Shown here: positions 1-14,089 of the stretch, piece by piece
How positions within the stretch are numbered: position 1 is the stretch's first letter
How the letters are laid out: each line of letters opens with the position of its first letter
NCBI RefSeq assembly: GCF_033473495.1
Contig: NC_088937.1
Span: forward strand, 4,030,001-4,094,000
Direction of reading: 5' to 3'
DNA length: 64,000 bases
Origin: Cercospora beticola
Taxonomy: Eukaryota > Ascomycota > Dothideomycetes > Mycosphaerellales > Mycosphaerellaceae
Notes under the pieces: generated by a model
The model's database searches: none
Told to the model about the DNA's origin: nothing
The model's input: only the letters and a program-made list of their open reading frames with translations
Made by a program: the position numbers and the translations under genes

Positions 1-35
1 TCGACCCTTTGTACATTCCGCGCAGATGCACTTAC

Positions 36-438
36 ACATTTTCCCATCTTGCAATACTCGCCATTCTTTGTATCGCATGATGTGCCTCCTTTGATTTCGG
101 GGAGCTTGGCTTTCGCGTTGCAATGGTGTGCGCCGATGCAATCCTGGTGTATGGTCAGCATCCTATTCAGTGCGGGGTCAAGGTGGAAAGATGTAGATGC
201 TTGCCTGATACAACACGTCCGCGGACTTATCAGCGCTGCAAACTTCTACGAGATAGCAGTGCTCCTTGGCCTTTCCTTTTGCCTGTCCACTACCTCTTGC
301 ATCCTCTTGATCGTTAAAAGAGCCCTCTCCCTCGGTTGCAACCGCGTTCTCGCCTGCTAGCGCGTTCTTTGGCGCATGAGCTTTATTTTGTGCCATGGCA
401 AGTGCCGACAGAAGAGCCAGGAGAGCGAAGAGACGCAT
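36..438 (-). CDS. Small secreted cysteine-rich protein (3' end outside window)
   Basis: Exon 1 is 438..205 and exon 2 is 143..36. A strong GTAAGT donor follows at 35, so at least one more exon lies beyond the window edge. The first 17 residues (MRLFALLALLSALAMAQ) are a clear signal peptide, so the product should be secreted. The mature part has a Gly/Ala/Lys-rich stretch, then seven cysteines, four of them closely spaced near the end (SCDTKNGEYCKMGKC). That spacing is loosely like ADAM-type cysteine-rich modules; this is only a resemblance. The 61-nt intron joins codons in phase 0 but needs a GC donor (CAG|GCAAGC) with a CTGAC branch and CAG acceptor; a weaker GT donor 45 nt upstream is also in phase. 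Function unknown; effector-like secreted proteins have this general form. Confidence 0.55.
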
Positions 439-1854
439 TTTGAATACTGATTGGTCGAAGTATAAGGCTGATGGGTGTCGACAGCTGGATGCTTGTGACT
501 GTGCAATGTTTTAGTAACGAGCAATAGAATCGCAATGGCATCGTTCTTATAGGATCAGTCCCATCCCATGAGCTAGAAGCACCGCTTGCACACACACGGT
601 TGAGAGACATGGCGTCCTTCTCTTCTGACACGCATTCTGGTCAGTGTTGCAACAGAGTACAGGAGCATTGCCTGTTCGGCGAGATCGATATCAAGGCTTT
701 TGAAGCCGAAGTCAGCTCGATTGAGCTCGTTGGCTGTCCGATCTGCGGCTTGAAGACAGTCCCTCCTCCCTTCTATGCCGCGATTGTATCATGCCGATCA
801 TGAACACGAGAGCATAGCCCGTTGAAAGGTTTAAGCCCACAGCCCTAAGAGCCGGACCCTGTCAGTCCAGATTTGTTTGGCTATTAGACTTCCCGTGTCT
901 ATATGGGATTGGGGCTTGGCTCTGTTAGATCTGAGTTCGAGCTGCGCGGGACGGTAAACGACGGGCGGAGGACAATCTTCTCGATTCTTTCCGTGCATCG
1001 AAATGCAAATGGTCAAGATTGCACGCCAATGTGTCGACCAATGTCCTCTTCGGGAAATGTAGTCCTTCACACATGTCCTTGTAACGAGGGACGAGAACGG
1101 CATCCGGCGGCAAGTGGTCGTGCAGCAGAGTATTAATTCTGCATGCTCAATCAACAACGGATGCTGTGACCTGTTTCGGGCTCCTGACCGTCCAGTGCTC
1201 TCCTTGGCATCTGTAAGCACTCATGCAGATCGGACCTAAGGTATGCGGCGATACCACTCACGTGAAAGGGCTGCGAGCAAAGATGAAGCGGGGGACTGAA
1301 AGTCATGACCACCCGGAATGAACTCTATTAGATGCATGTTCGTGGGTGATTGCGAGAACTATCGGTCTGTATTCGTAACGTTTGCCTCTGCATAGACCAG
1401 AATCCTCAACAAGCTGGAAGCGGCAGTCCGTCGTTCGCATCTTTTGCAAGATCTTTGCCAGCATCTGATACGTACGCTATCCTTGTCCTCTCTAGGTACA
1501 ATTGAATGAGCTCCTGACGCGGTGCTCAAGATGGCACGATCGCCCAGAAATGCTCTTGATTTTGGGGAACTTTTACGGCAACAAAGGAGAAGGCGGCGCT
1601 CAGGATCGGATGGTCGCAGCGGAGGAGGAGAGGCCGCCACATAGGAAGCAGAATCACCAGGAAATGAAATCCAGTGTACATATGTTGACTGGTGCTGGCG
1701 ATAGCAAAGGGCAACGAGATCTCAACGTGAAGTGAAATTCAAGAGCACGTGACACCGCGCCGATCCTGCCACGTCTTCTTGCCAAAATTTATGCCGCACC
1801 AAACAACCCCAACAACTCCACTATGTAACCACAGCACCACCTCGTCTTTCCACT
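439..1854. other. Intergenic, no supported gene
   Basis: No recognisable gene. A 65-codon ORF from an ATG at 609 on the plus strand contains CPIC but has no signal peptide, domain or convincing splice partner. Other short ORFs overlap on both strands and look random. The last part is the BOS1 promoter. Confidence 0.4.
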
Positions 1855-2658
1855 ATGTCGGCCCTTTACAACAATGCCCTTCGCCAATCCAAATCTCTTC
1901 GTGCCAACCTAGACACTCTCGCCTCCAACTCGGCACCCAACTCCGCTGCGCTCCAAGGCCAGATTACAACGCTCCTCACCAGCTTCACGCGCACATTAGA
2001 CGACTACCAAAAATCCCTCGATAGCGAGCTCATTCCGGAGAAGGCGGAGAAGGGCCGTGAACGAATCGCAAACTTCCGCTCCGATCTCCTCGAATTCAAA
2101 GCCCGATTTGCTGAACTCAAAGCCGAGCGCGAACAGCAACAACATGTCGAGCAGAGATCTGAGCTCTTTGGCCGGAGGGGGTATACTGGCGGAGGGAGCG
2201 AGACGCCAGAGAACCCGTATTCGGACAAGAATGTCGCCGCAAGCGCAATGAGCGGTAGAGGAGAGAACGTCAATCCGTTATTTCGAACGAACAACCCGAA
2301 CTTTGTACCTGGACAGCAAGGAAACAGCTACAGTTCCTATCAAAGTCCATACGGGCTTGGGGCGAATCAGGGGCGAGAAGAGCATGCATTGAGAGAGAAC
2401 AACTTCTTCGGCACGGCAAATGCGACACTGGATGAGTATCTGGAACGCGGCAGGGCTGTCCTGGGCGATTTGGGAGATCAAAGAGAGATGCTCAAAGGCA
2501 CGCAGAGGAAACTGTACGACATTGGGACGACGCTCGGCATCAGCGGCGATACAATTCGTATGGTGAGCAGAAGAGCCAAGCAGGACAAGTGGATCTTCTG
2601 GGGAGGAGTGGTCATCTTCGTTATCTTCGTCTACTTTGTCTTGAAGTGGCTCAGGTGA
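1855..2658 (+). CDS. BOS1: Bos1-type Golgi v-SNARE (GOSR2/membrin family)
   Basis: Intronless, 267 aa. The N-terminus MSALYNNALRQSKSLRANLD and the segment PEKAEKGRERIANFRSDLLE are characteristic of fungal Bos1. A Qb-SNARE helix lies at about residues 180-240 (EEHALRENNFF, LGDLGDQREMLKGTQ), with the expected glutamine in the zero layer. It is followed by a conserved RRAKQDKWIFW segment, a single C-terminal transmembrane span and a short KWLR tail. Bos1 pairs with Sed5, Bet1 and Sec22 to fuse ER-derived COPII vesicles with the early Golgi; the protein is tail-anchored with most of it cytosolic. The start ATG is the first in frame and matches the family N-terminus. Length agrees with the family. 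Nothing odd was seen. Confidence 0.93.
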   Translation: MSALYNNALRQSKSLRANLDTLASNSAPNSAALQGQITTLLTSFTRTLDDYQKSLDSELIPEKAEKGRERIANFRSDLLEFKARFAELKAEREQQQHVEQRSELFGRRGYTGGGSETPENPYSDKNVAASAMSGRGENVNPLFRTNNPNFVPGQQGNSYSSYQSPYGLGANQGREEHALRENNFFGTANATLDEYLERGRAVLGDLGDQREMLKGTQRKLYDIGTTLGISGDTIRMVSRRAKQDKWIFWGGVVIFVIFVYFVLKWLR

Positions 2659-3586
2659 GAAGCTGCATAGCACGAATGCCCATGGCATGACATTTGGGCT
2701 ACCGGAATGGATTTAGCGAGGCGTTTGGGGAACAACTGCGGCGAGGTACTTCCCTTTGAGATATTGCTGGGTCACAGCACAGCTGACACGATATCAACGA
2801 GCGAGCGATTCTACTTCTCACAGGTCTTTCAGTCACTTTATTGGTCCTTGAACGATCATATCTCGCCTTGAACAGCATCCAATCAAGCATATGCGTTCGC
2901 CTCCCTTTCCATGAGGTGCGACGTCTACCGAGGATGCAAGATGGACGAAGTTGCTTTCCTTCTTATTCAGCCCCGCTGGCTTTTGTCATCTGGCTGTGGC
3001 TTTATTCCTGAGGATACATCACGAGGTTCTCACATACTGTTGACGTACACGGACGTGATCGACACGAATGGTAAGGAATTTTCACTGGCTCAATGCGATA
3101 CTGCGTGTCGCTTCAACAAGCCCAGAAGCGAAGAAACCCCTCTGTGATCGGCGTGCGAATAGTAATTTTGTCCTTCAAAGGTAAAGACGGCGGGAACTGC
3201 AGGTTTGCGCCAGCACGTTTTCAACGAAGTGTTGCTCCTCTTATCTATGCAGCCTCCTCGTACTTATGCAAAGCTCGATGCCGTCAGCTTTGGAGGCCAC
3301 GATTCATTGACATCACAATGGTTAGAGATTGTCCCAGGCTGCATCACTGCTTGGAAATAAGCTTACCTCCTAGCGTTATCAAGCTCAGAGAGATCCGGCT
3401 TAATGGTTCTTGCGAAAGCCTATTTCGAGTTTGAGATCTAGCCTCAGCCATCGACCACAGCTGTGACGCGTCCCGTGTTCCAATCACAACTTTGCTTTCT
3501 TCAACGTACACTGACAACCATCCTCTGCTGAGGGTAACTGCTATAAGCTCTCCAACCGCCCCCTCCAGTGGCTCGAACCTGCCACC
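2659..3586. other. Intergenic, no supported gene
   Basis: BOS1 3' flank and metacaspase 5' flank. Short ORFs on both strands (for example 2911-3147 plus) show no domain, signal peptide or splice pattern that I can support. Confidence 0.4.
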
Positions 3587-4601
3587 ATGGATCGAGAACC
3601 TCTCAAGAAATCCCTCCTCATCGGGATAAATTACACCGGCAGCAAACATGAACTTCGAGGCTGTCACAGCGACATCGAAAACATGGCTGAGTTCCTCTCG
3701 TATTGAGGGTACCGGAAGGAAAACCAAGTGGTCCTCCGCGACGACCATTCCGGACCCGCATATCCATCTCACGCCAACATGCTCCGCGCACTGAACTGGC
3801 TTGTCTCGACCCCAGGCACAACGAACTTCTTGCATTACTCCGGACACGGCGGACAAGAACCTGACGACAATAGAACGACAGGCTACGACGACACTATCTG
3901 TCCAGTCGATTTCGAGCGCGCAGGTCAAATCAACAGTACTCTTCTTCATCAAATTCTCGTTTCCGCTTTACCTCCGAACAGCACATTATTCATCGTACTG
4001 GATTGCTGTCACTCTGGCTCTGCAGTTGAACTGCCATACGTCTACCGCACCGATGACGAAGGCAATATTTCAGTTATGAACAATATTAAAGCTGGAGTCA
4101 ATTTAGTCATGGAAGCGAATGCGTTGTTGAATGGAGATTATGGGCTCAACAGCGTTGCAGCAGCGAAACACATGCTCGGCGACGCCAACAGCTTTTTTCA
4201 AGGCTTCAAACATTCGCATCATCACGGCTCAACCGGGCTGGAAGCTGATACCACGGGACGAGATTGGAGTCGGGAGAATAAGTTCGTTACGATGTATTCG
4301 GGTTGTAGAGACGAGGAGACGAGTGCGGTAAGTAAAATTCTTTTCCTCTATCTTTGTGTTTCGTAGAGCTACTTTGGACGTACATTCGGCTGATCGTGAG
4401 GACTAGGATGCTTACATTGCAGGGAGAAACTGCGGCGCAATGACTTGGGCGTTTCTGGAGACGATGAAGCGCAATCCGAATCCGTCGTATATTGAAACTC
4501 TTCAGGAGACGAGGAGAGAGCTGAGAGGAAGCAATTATAAGCAAGTCCCTCAACTTTCGGTCGGAGTGCAGATTGAGTTGAATCAGCCACTCCGGCTGTA
4601 A
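3587..4601 (+). CDS. Type I metacaspase interrupted by an in-frame TGA codon
   Basis: Exons 3587..4327 and 4407..4601; the intron has donor GTAAGT and acceptor CTAG, and the two exons total 936 nt with consistent phase. Caspase-like cysteine protease cleaving after Arg/Lys, linked in fungi to stress response and aggregate clearance. Visible: KSLLIGINY strand, GCHSD, the catalytic histidine in HYSGHGG, the catalytic cysteine in DCCHSGS, the AVELPYVY segment and the C-terminal PQLSVG. The ATG has a perfect GCCACCATGG context, but there is no Q/P-rich prodomain, so an upstream exon may be missed. Codon 40 (3704-3706) is TGA, inside the conserved stretch between the first strand and the catalytic His; CGA (Arg) is the usual sort of codon there, so one C-to-T change explains it. 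Everything downstream is intact. Recent pseudogene, readthrough or sequence error are all possible. Confidence 0.85.
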
Positions 4602-5075
4602 GCTGTGATCTGATCCAGTGATTGCACCTTTCCAGTCTCTCGGCGATATTCATCAAGACAGAGACCAAACGCTATGTTGTTCGCAGAGTATGCGTACATG
4701 TCATTGGCCGCACTGCACCACACGGTCTTCATTCAAACCCCGCCAAGCTCGATCTACTGTCCACTGAAAGTCCCGCCAACTCGTGCCTCCCAGGCGAGAA
4801 CTTAAAATCAATCGTGTGTGGCACATTGACACACAGGCTCAGAAGATCTGCTGCCTAATCCTTTGCACTGACATTGTTGCTGACTTCTAGCTCCAAGGAA
4901 GCCCGGCAGCATGCCATCAACACCGCCAAGGCTGCCAGGCCATTCGTGGATTAAGCGCCTGCTGTGCCTCTTTACTGCCCACTCCATATCCTAGGAGCAG
5001 ACAACCTCCAACAACCAAACCAAATCGCCCTTCGTCAGCATCTCCTGACAAAGTTCTACGCGCAAGTCATCCACC
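4602..5075. other. Intergenic with a possible orphan exon
   Basis: At 4891..4954 a short open stretch after a CTTCTAG acceptor reads SKEARQHAINTAKAARPFVD and stops. It looks coding and slightly like the Con-6 conidiation motif, but no upstream exon could be matched. Otherwise nothing. Confidence 0.25.
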
Positions 5076-6106
5076 ATGGATTTCGAAGTCAGTGGTCGCC
5101 GCTTCCATCTCCCCGCAGAGCTGGTTGACCTGGTCATCTATCAGTTACGGGACACTATTTCCGATATTCGAAATGTGCGCCTCACATGCAAGATCTTCGC
5201 ACGCAGCGCCACTCGTTATATTTACAACATGTTTGAGACGCCATCTCCACTACTGCCCGCTCCCGACAACACATCCAGAGATACATTGCTGAGCTGGCCT
5301 TTGATAGACCCACCAGGCTACACAAGCATCAAAGTATTGACGAGCTTAACTTGTGCCACAATCAGGAGACTTGATGGTTCAGAGATGCTCAAGCTTCGAG
5401 ACTTGATCTGGGCGCCTCACGATCACATTGAGACTGATCGACCTAGCGCGATCGACGGTCGACTTGCAACCATGTGGGGCGTGACGCAGGAAACTCCTGT
5501 AAAGCTGTGGCTTATTCATCGTGAGCATCAGAACGCTTTGAGAGTGAAAACGTACTGAGCAGTGTAACAGAATGGCCGAGCAAGGAGATTTACAAGGCTT
5601 ACTGCGAAGGAAGATATGCCGCTGATCTGGCACAATACCTCGATGAGATAGCTCCTGGATGCCTGTTAAGATCCTCGACAGAGTTTTGTACCCTACCCAA
5701 AGTGCGTAGAAGACGAAACCCTTTCTTCAGTGGATATGGCGAGCTTCGAACGCTGTACTTCCCTTCCGACATGTCTTACGACCAGCGGAGGGCTTTCGAG
5801 AAAGATATGCATGTTGATCCGCAGTGGCGCGAGCGCAATCCCCCTTTCCCATTAGATACCGGTATGTTCTGCATATGTTGGATACAAGGCCTACGATTGT
5901 ACAAACAAACTCCAGCCGTGGCTGCCAGGTTGATCATCTTCTGGGGCGATCCTCAGCAGAAAGAGAGTTGGATACAAGATGTGAAAACGGGCGAAACCTG
6001 GAGCCTTGGTCTGGGCCTTGTGCTTTCTGAAGAAGATCTAGCGCCCTTTGGGCTTCTTGGTATAGAATCGGAGCATTGTGAGTTCTCCTCAGGTCCGTTC
6101 GCCTAG
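5076..6106 (+). CDS. F-box-like domain protein
   Basis: Exons 5076..5520 and 5571..6106, 326 aa. The 50-nt intron has donor GTGAGC, a TACTGAG branch-like site and acceptor ACAG, and it restores one open frame across two ORFs that otherwise appear separate. The N-terminus (FHLPAELVDLVIYQL, then VRLTCKIFARSATRYIY, residues about 10-55) has the pattern of an F-box: Leu-Pro, a hydrophobic helix, then a 'variable-loop then LxxTCK' helix. F-box proteins link substrates to SCF (Skp1-cullin) ubiquitin ligases. The rest is an unrecognised fungal C-terminal region with aromatic-rich segments (WRERNPPFPLDTGMFCICW). A second, in-frame intron (GTATGT at about 5863, length 54) is possible but not needed. 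Substrate unknown. Confidence 0.7.
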
Positions 6107-6274
6107 GAGAAGGGTCATGGCACAAGCTCTCGATGCGCAGACGAGAAAGTGGGTTTGAAAAGTTTGAAGTTAGGAACTCGGAACTTGAAACTCATATCTT
6201 TCGTACTTCGCAGGTCTTGACGGAGGATGCAGTAGTGTAGCGTCTTTAGCCTTCAAAATTCCTTATTGTGTAGT

Positions 6275-6548
6275 CTCACCACCATAGAGTTTGACTACTG
6301 AATAATCAAATCAACTCGGCTATAATTATAGTCAAAATCAGTGTAATTAGTAGTCAAATACGTCATCGATGCTAGGCTAATCTTAATACGAATAACGCTA
6401 AGAGTAAGTCTTAGCGTAAAGTATCTAGGTTATAGACAGAGCTTAGATACGGTCCCTAGGCTATTTCTTAGTAATCAAAATCAGTTTTGATTCGATTCAT
6501 TGATTAATTTTAACCACATAATTAGGAGTCAAACTCTATGCTCACCAC
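6275..6548. mobile_element. hAT-like MITE, 258 bp, with 8-bp target-site duplication
   Basis: The element spans 6283..6540 and is flanked on both sides by CTCACCAC (6275-6282 and 6541-6548), an 8-bp direct repeat as made by hAT-family transposases. Its ends are inverted repeats: CATAGAGTTTGACTACT at the left and the complement of AGGAGTCAAACTCTATG at the right, 16 of 17 matching. The interior is AT-rich, has no coding capacity and contains a perfect 9-bp inverted repeat around a 5-base loop at 6395..6417 (ACGCTAAGA/TCTTAGCGT). Size, lack of ORF, terminal repeats and target duplication fit a non-autonomous MITE. The superfamily call rests on the 8-bp duplication only; no transposase source is in the window. 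Confidence 0.8.
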
Positions 6549-6829
6549 AGCTCGGAGCTGACAAAGATTTTGCGGGGAAAGCCAATCCGGATGTTGGAGG
6601 ATGATTAGTGATAGAAGTACTCGCAACCTCAACTTTCGTGCGCAAGAGGATCAGCCTGCAACGGACGAGATGGAAGCATCGCTGATCAGCCTCGGCATGA
6701 GAAGTGTTGCCTCAAATCTTACTCTCAACCACACTTCTGCTTTGTAGCTGCTTTCCAAACATCCAGAGAAGCATACTGCTCGAGATCTACTGGTTGCCGA
6801 AGCACTGAGAACCTGAGTTATCGAGCAAC

Positions 6830-7937
6830 ATGAGTGGAGCCGGCGCAGGACACGAACCCAAACCCAAGGACGTTTCGTGGACGACGCGGGATCTTCTGTT
6901 ATTTGCGCACAGTATTGGCGCCACAGTCGATGAGCTGCATTTGATTTATGTGAGTGCATCAAGTTCAGAGTCGCACCGAACTGCTTCGTGTGAGAAATGA
7001 ACGTGGACTGACTGCCCTCAAGGAACTGCATCCCAACTTCACTGCCTTTCCAACCTTTCCCATCGTGCTGCCATTCAAAGGAACAGCCCACGATGTGGTC
7101 GATTTCTACGCCGCTCAGAACAGTGGCCGTCCCAAGATCCCCGGCGTGCCTGACCTGGATTTCAAACGTGTGATAGATGGAGAGCGCCACATGACCTTCT
7201 TCAAGCCTCTGCCCAAAACGTCAGATGGCAAGAAATTCCAGATTCGTTCCAAGACCCTCGGTGTCTACGACAAAGGCAAAACCGGCTCGGTCCTGGAATC
7301 ACAGGACGACCTCGTCGACGCCGAAACGGGAGAAGTCTACACTCGCGTCCGTGGATCAGCTTTCTTCATCGGTCAAGGTGAATGGGGTGGGCCATCAGGT
7401 CCCAAGAGTCAGAGTTATCCTCCTCCAGAAGGGAAACCTGAGACGGCGTCGTATGAGTCCATCGTTACGCCAGAGCAAGCGCATCTCTATCGATTGAACG
7501 GAGATTACAATCCGCTTCATGCGACCCCAGAGCCCGGCAAAGCTATGGGATTCGGTGGAGCCATCATGCATGGACTTTACAGCTTTAATGTCGCGGCTCT
7601 TGTCCTGTTGAAGGTCTTGGGTGGCAGTGATCCAAAGAATTTGAAGGAGTTTGCGGCGAGATTCGCGAGTCCGGTCAAGGCTGGGTAGGTCTCCGATTCC
7701 GTTTCTACCACTTGAGGTAATGAGTGGGTTTGTCATGCGCATTTTGTACTGACGCACGTTGCCAGAGACACGCTGGTGACCAAGATATGGGCGCTTGGCG
7801 ATGAGGACTCCGATGGCTTTCAGAGCATCCGCTTCGTCACTCAGGTGAAGGGCGGAAAAGTATGTCTCAGCAATGGTCGTGCGAAGATGAAAGTTGTGGG
7901 CCGAGTCAAGGTGGCGAATGCTTCTGCCAAGTTGTAG
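6830..7937 (+). CDS. MaoC-like (R)-specific enoyl-CoA hydratase, peroxisomal hydratase 2 type
   Basis: Exons 6830..6949, 7023..7684 and 7766..7937, 317 aa; both introns (GTGAGT, GTAGGT donors) keep phase. The fold is the double hot-dog of hydratase 2. The C-terminal half carries the signature LNGDYNPLHATPE (Asp and His catalytic) followed by GFGGAIMHGLYSF. The N-terminal hot-dog begins with TTRDLLLFAHSIGA, typical of the group. Family members hydrate trans-2-enoyl-CoA to (3R)-hydroxyacyl-CoA, usually in peroxisomal beta-oxidation; the tail (SAKL) is not a strict SKL but is close to a PTS1 signal, so peroxisomal targeting is plausible. Stand-alone, not fused to dehydrogenase domains as in Fox2. 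The start is the first ATG of the open exon and gives the expected N-terminus. Confidence 0.85.
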
Positions 7938-7991
7938 TGGAAAACGCAGCGAAGGATCAGCTTGAGCTGAGAATGTGGCGAATCATGATCT

Positions 7992-8081
7992 CAGGGCGAT
8001 GTCCACAGTAGATGTGCCTTGTTCGCACATTGCCAGGGCGATGTCCACAGTAGATGTGCCTTGTTCGCACATTGCCAGGGC
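7992..8081. repeat. 42-bp direct tandem duplication (2.1 copies)
   Basis: A 42-bp unit beginning CAGGGCGATGTCCACAGTAG at 7992 repeats without a mismatch at 8034 and a third time for 6 bases to 8081. It lies in the non-coding space between the convergent MaoC and acyltransferase genes. The perfect identity suggests a recent duplication, or a minisatellite that varies between strains. The rest of 7938-8290 shows nothing. Confidence 0.9.
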
Positions 8082-8290
8082 TGAGGAGTGTCCGCCGGCT
8101 CGCAGCTGGTCGATTGCCGCAACAGGCATCAGCTTGGAGTAAACCGGTGATCGGCATCGAGAGTCGTCGCTGTGAGGTCAAATTCTTCAGCTTGCCAGAT
8201 CGTCCAATTCTGATGTTCCATATTCGTAGATGCGACTGCTACCACCTGCTGAGCAATTCGTCAAATTGAGGTAAGCACACACCCCAGAGC

Positions 8291-9810
8291 TCAACAAGAC
8301 CCCAGATGGTCCATGTCGGCAACCACGGCATCGCACACTTCCTGCACGAATGCGTCTTCGTCTCTGACTCCAAGCATTTCCCTCCACCAAGTGGCAGTGA
8401 TTGTCAAATCGCCGCCTTTCGCACTGGCAAGATTGTAGTTGAGCGGCGGGCCACCAGCATTCGCCGACTGTGAGAAGAGCATCTGGTCTACCCGCCATTG
8501 AGATGACATGCTTTCGGCGGGTCTAATGCCGTTGAACACACCCGCATTGCTGACTTCGAACGATTCGGTAGCGGGAGCTTTTGCTTTCTTGAGGGTGTAC
8601 TCTCGGAAGTTCATCAGGTACTTCAGCAAGCCGACAGGCTGGTCTGCAAGCGTTCCGGAAGCGGTAAGCAGTCGCGCAGTGGTGTTTCGAACTTGAAGCC
8701 ACTCGAAATCGCTCAGGTCTTGATCTGATATCCTCGCAGATGGGATCGTCACCGTCTCCACGATGTTCGACACATAGTTAGCAATTTGTCCTTGGCCTTT
8801 TCCGAGGGCTCGCCGCATATCAATCGGCAGAGCGGCGAGGAAGGACGAGTAGTTCTGTTCCCTCCTCTGCAAGGAGCGAGCCAGTGCTCTCGCAATCAAA
8901 AAGCTCACCAAACCTGTCAATTTCGCGTCATGCATCCTCGCCCTCGCAAGGACGAGCTCCAGTACCTCCGCCGAAACCGAAACAACTCTGACACCCGTAG
9001 CCAGCAACTCCCCTTCCTCCGGCAACGCAGGCTTTTCCTTCGCCCCCAACCACAAATCCTCCACCTGCTCCTCCGCCAATCCTAGAAACCTCGTCACAGC
9101 CTTCGGAAAATACTCATTCGCCAGCGGCCCAAGCAAAAATTTCCACGAAATCGTTAAATTCCCGACTTTCTCCATCGGAGGCACCGGATTCCATTGTTTC
9201 GTAGTCGGTAGAATCGTATCCTCATCAATATCTTGATCATAAGAGGACAAATTCTGCAAAGTCTCCAAGAAAGTGGCATGGAATGCTTGACCTGATCTCC
9301 CATCCGCAAGTCCATGCGAACAGGAAAACGCCAGATGGAATCCTGTTTCTAACCTCACTACTACAGCTTTCCACTGCGGGATGGAGTCATCCTCGACAAT
9401 GGGGTCGTTATGGAGACGGTCGAGGATGTTTTGCAGGAAGGCATTTCCTTCGCCGATGTCGTCTACGATCTGGAGATGTTGGGAAATATCGACTTTTGCT
9501 GGACGCACGAGTTCGAATTTCTCGGTCGGCTGGTAGCGGATTGTAGTGCTCAAGGCGGGATGTTGAATTGTGCAGCGCTTGAGGGCTTTGATTGCTGTGG
9601 CTGAGGTTATTTGAGAAGGGCCGGAGTAGGTTCCTATTGTGATGATGTTGTTGTAGAGGGAGAGGTATTCGCGGACTATGCAGCGTTTTTCATTGAGGCC
9701 TGAGGAAGCCAGTCAGCTATTCTGTTTGTTGTTGCAATCGTCGCGAGTTTCATTATCTTAATGTGCTGGTGAAGTGAATGGAACTTGCTTGCAGGTCGAA
9801 TGACGTCCAT
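8291..9810 (-). CDS. Alcohol acetyltransferase-like acyltransferase (AATase/condensation-fold family)
   Basis: Exon 1 is 9810..9789 and exon 2 is 9699..8291, 476 aa. The tiny first exon codes MDVIRPA and joins exon 2 in phase through a GC-AG intron (A|GCAAGT donor, CTCAG acceptor), giving MDVIRPASLNEKRC, which matches the start expected for this family. Family members transfer acetyl (or another acyl) from CoA to alcohols. The active-site HxxxDG motif is HGLADG, just after LAFSCS. Further family features are the paired hydrophobic strands YLSLYNNIITIGTY near the N-terminus and NYVSNIVETV in the second half. Yeast Atf1/Atf2 and trichothecene-type acetyltransferases share the fold; the substrate cannot be predicted. 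No biosynthetic cluster genes surround it. Relying on the unspliced ORF alone would miss about 55 N-terminal residues. Confidence 0.75.
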
Positions 9811-10272
9811 TGCGGTCGTGTTTTTGGATGGTGTCAATGCTTCTTCGCGGAGAAGGTTGAACTCAGGATCTTGGTTGTTGCGGAGTTGTGAAGATGAATA
9901 TTTCCGATTATTTCTTGCTTCCAAAGGTACCGATTGACTGGTACTTTGGTGCCTGAACGCTGCAGGGCGTAGAAATGAGGTCGTTGGTCATTTCACGATG
10001 GTCGTGCCATTGGCTCGGTTGCGGCTCCCTGGTCAAACGCGAAAGTGACGCGAACTTTTCATACCCTTTTCTGCTTAGTTTATCGATTCGTGCCTTCGAC
10101 GTGGAGCACTAGACATGGGATCGTGGACATGAATAGACGCGACCGCGCAAGGCACGGATTCCGATTACCGATCGGCTCGACGCTGGACTCCTGTGCCGAG
10201 GCTGAGGACATACAATGGGCTTTTCATATGATGCTTTCTAGTCTATTCACGAAACAACCACTTGGAGCATCT
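9811..10272. other. Intergenic, no supported gene
   Basis: Upstream region of the acyltransferase and 3' flank of the beta-galactosidase. One 111-codon plus-strand ORF (10045-10380) runs antisense into the beta-galactosidase end and has no recognisable feature. Confidence 0.4.

Positions 10273-14089
<3,817 letters not shown>

Noticed and set aside
831..1220. 129-codon minus ORF near the left edge
   Set aside because: No motif and overlapping ORFs in three other frames; chance ORF.
3587..3800. An intron that would remove the metacaspase TGA
   Set aside because: Any GT...AG pair around 3704 would also delete the conserved segment leading to VVLRDDHSG, and no branch site fits.
4891..4954. Con-6-like terminal exon (SKEARQHA)
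   Set aside because: Only about 20 residues, and no upstream exon or start codon could be linked to it; kept as a remark on the intergenic stretch.
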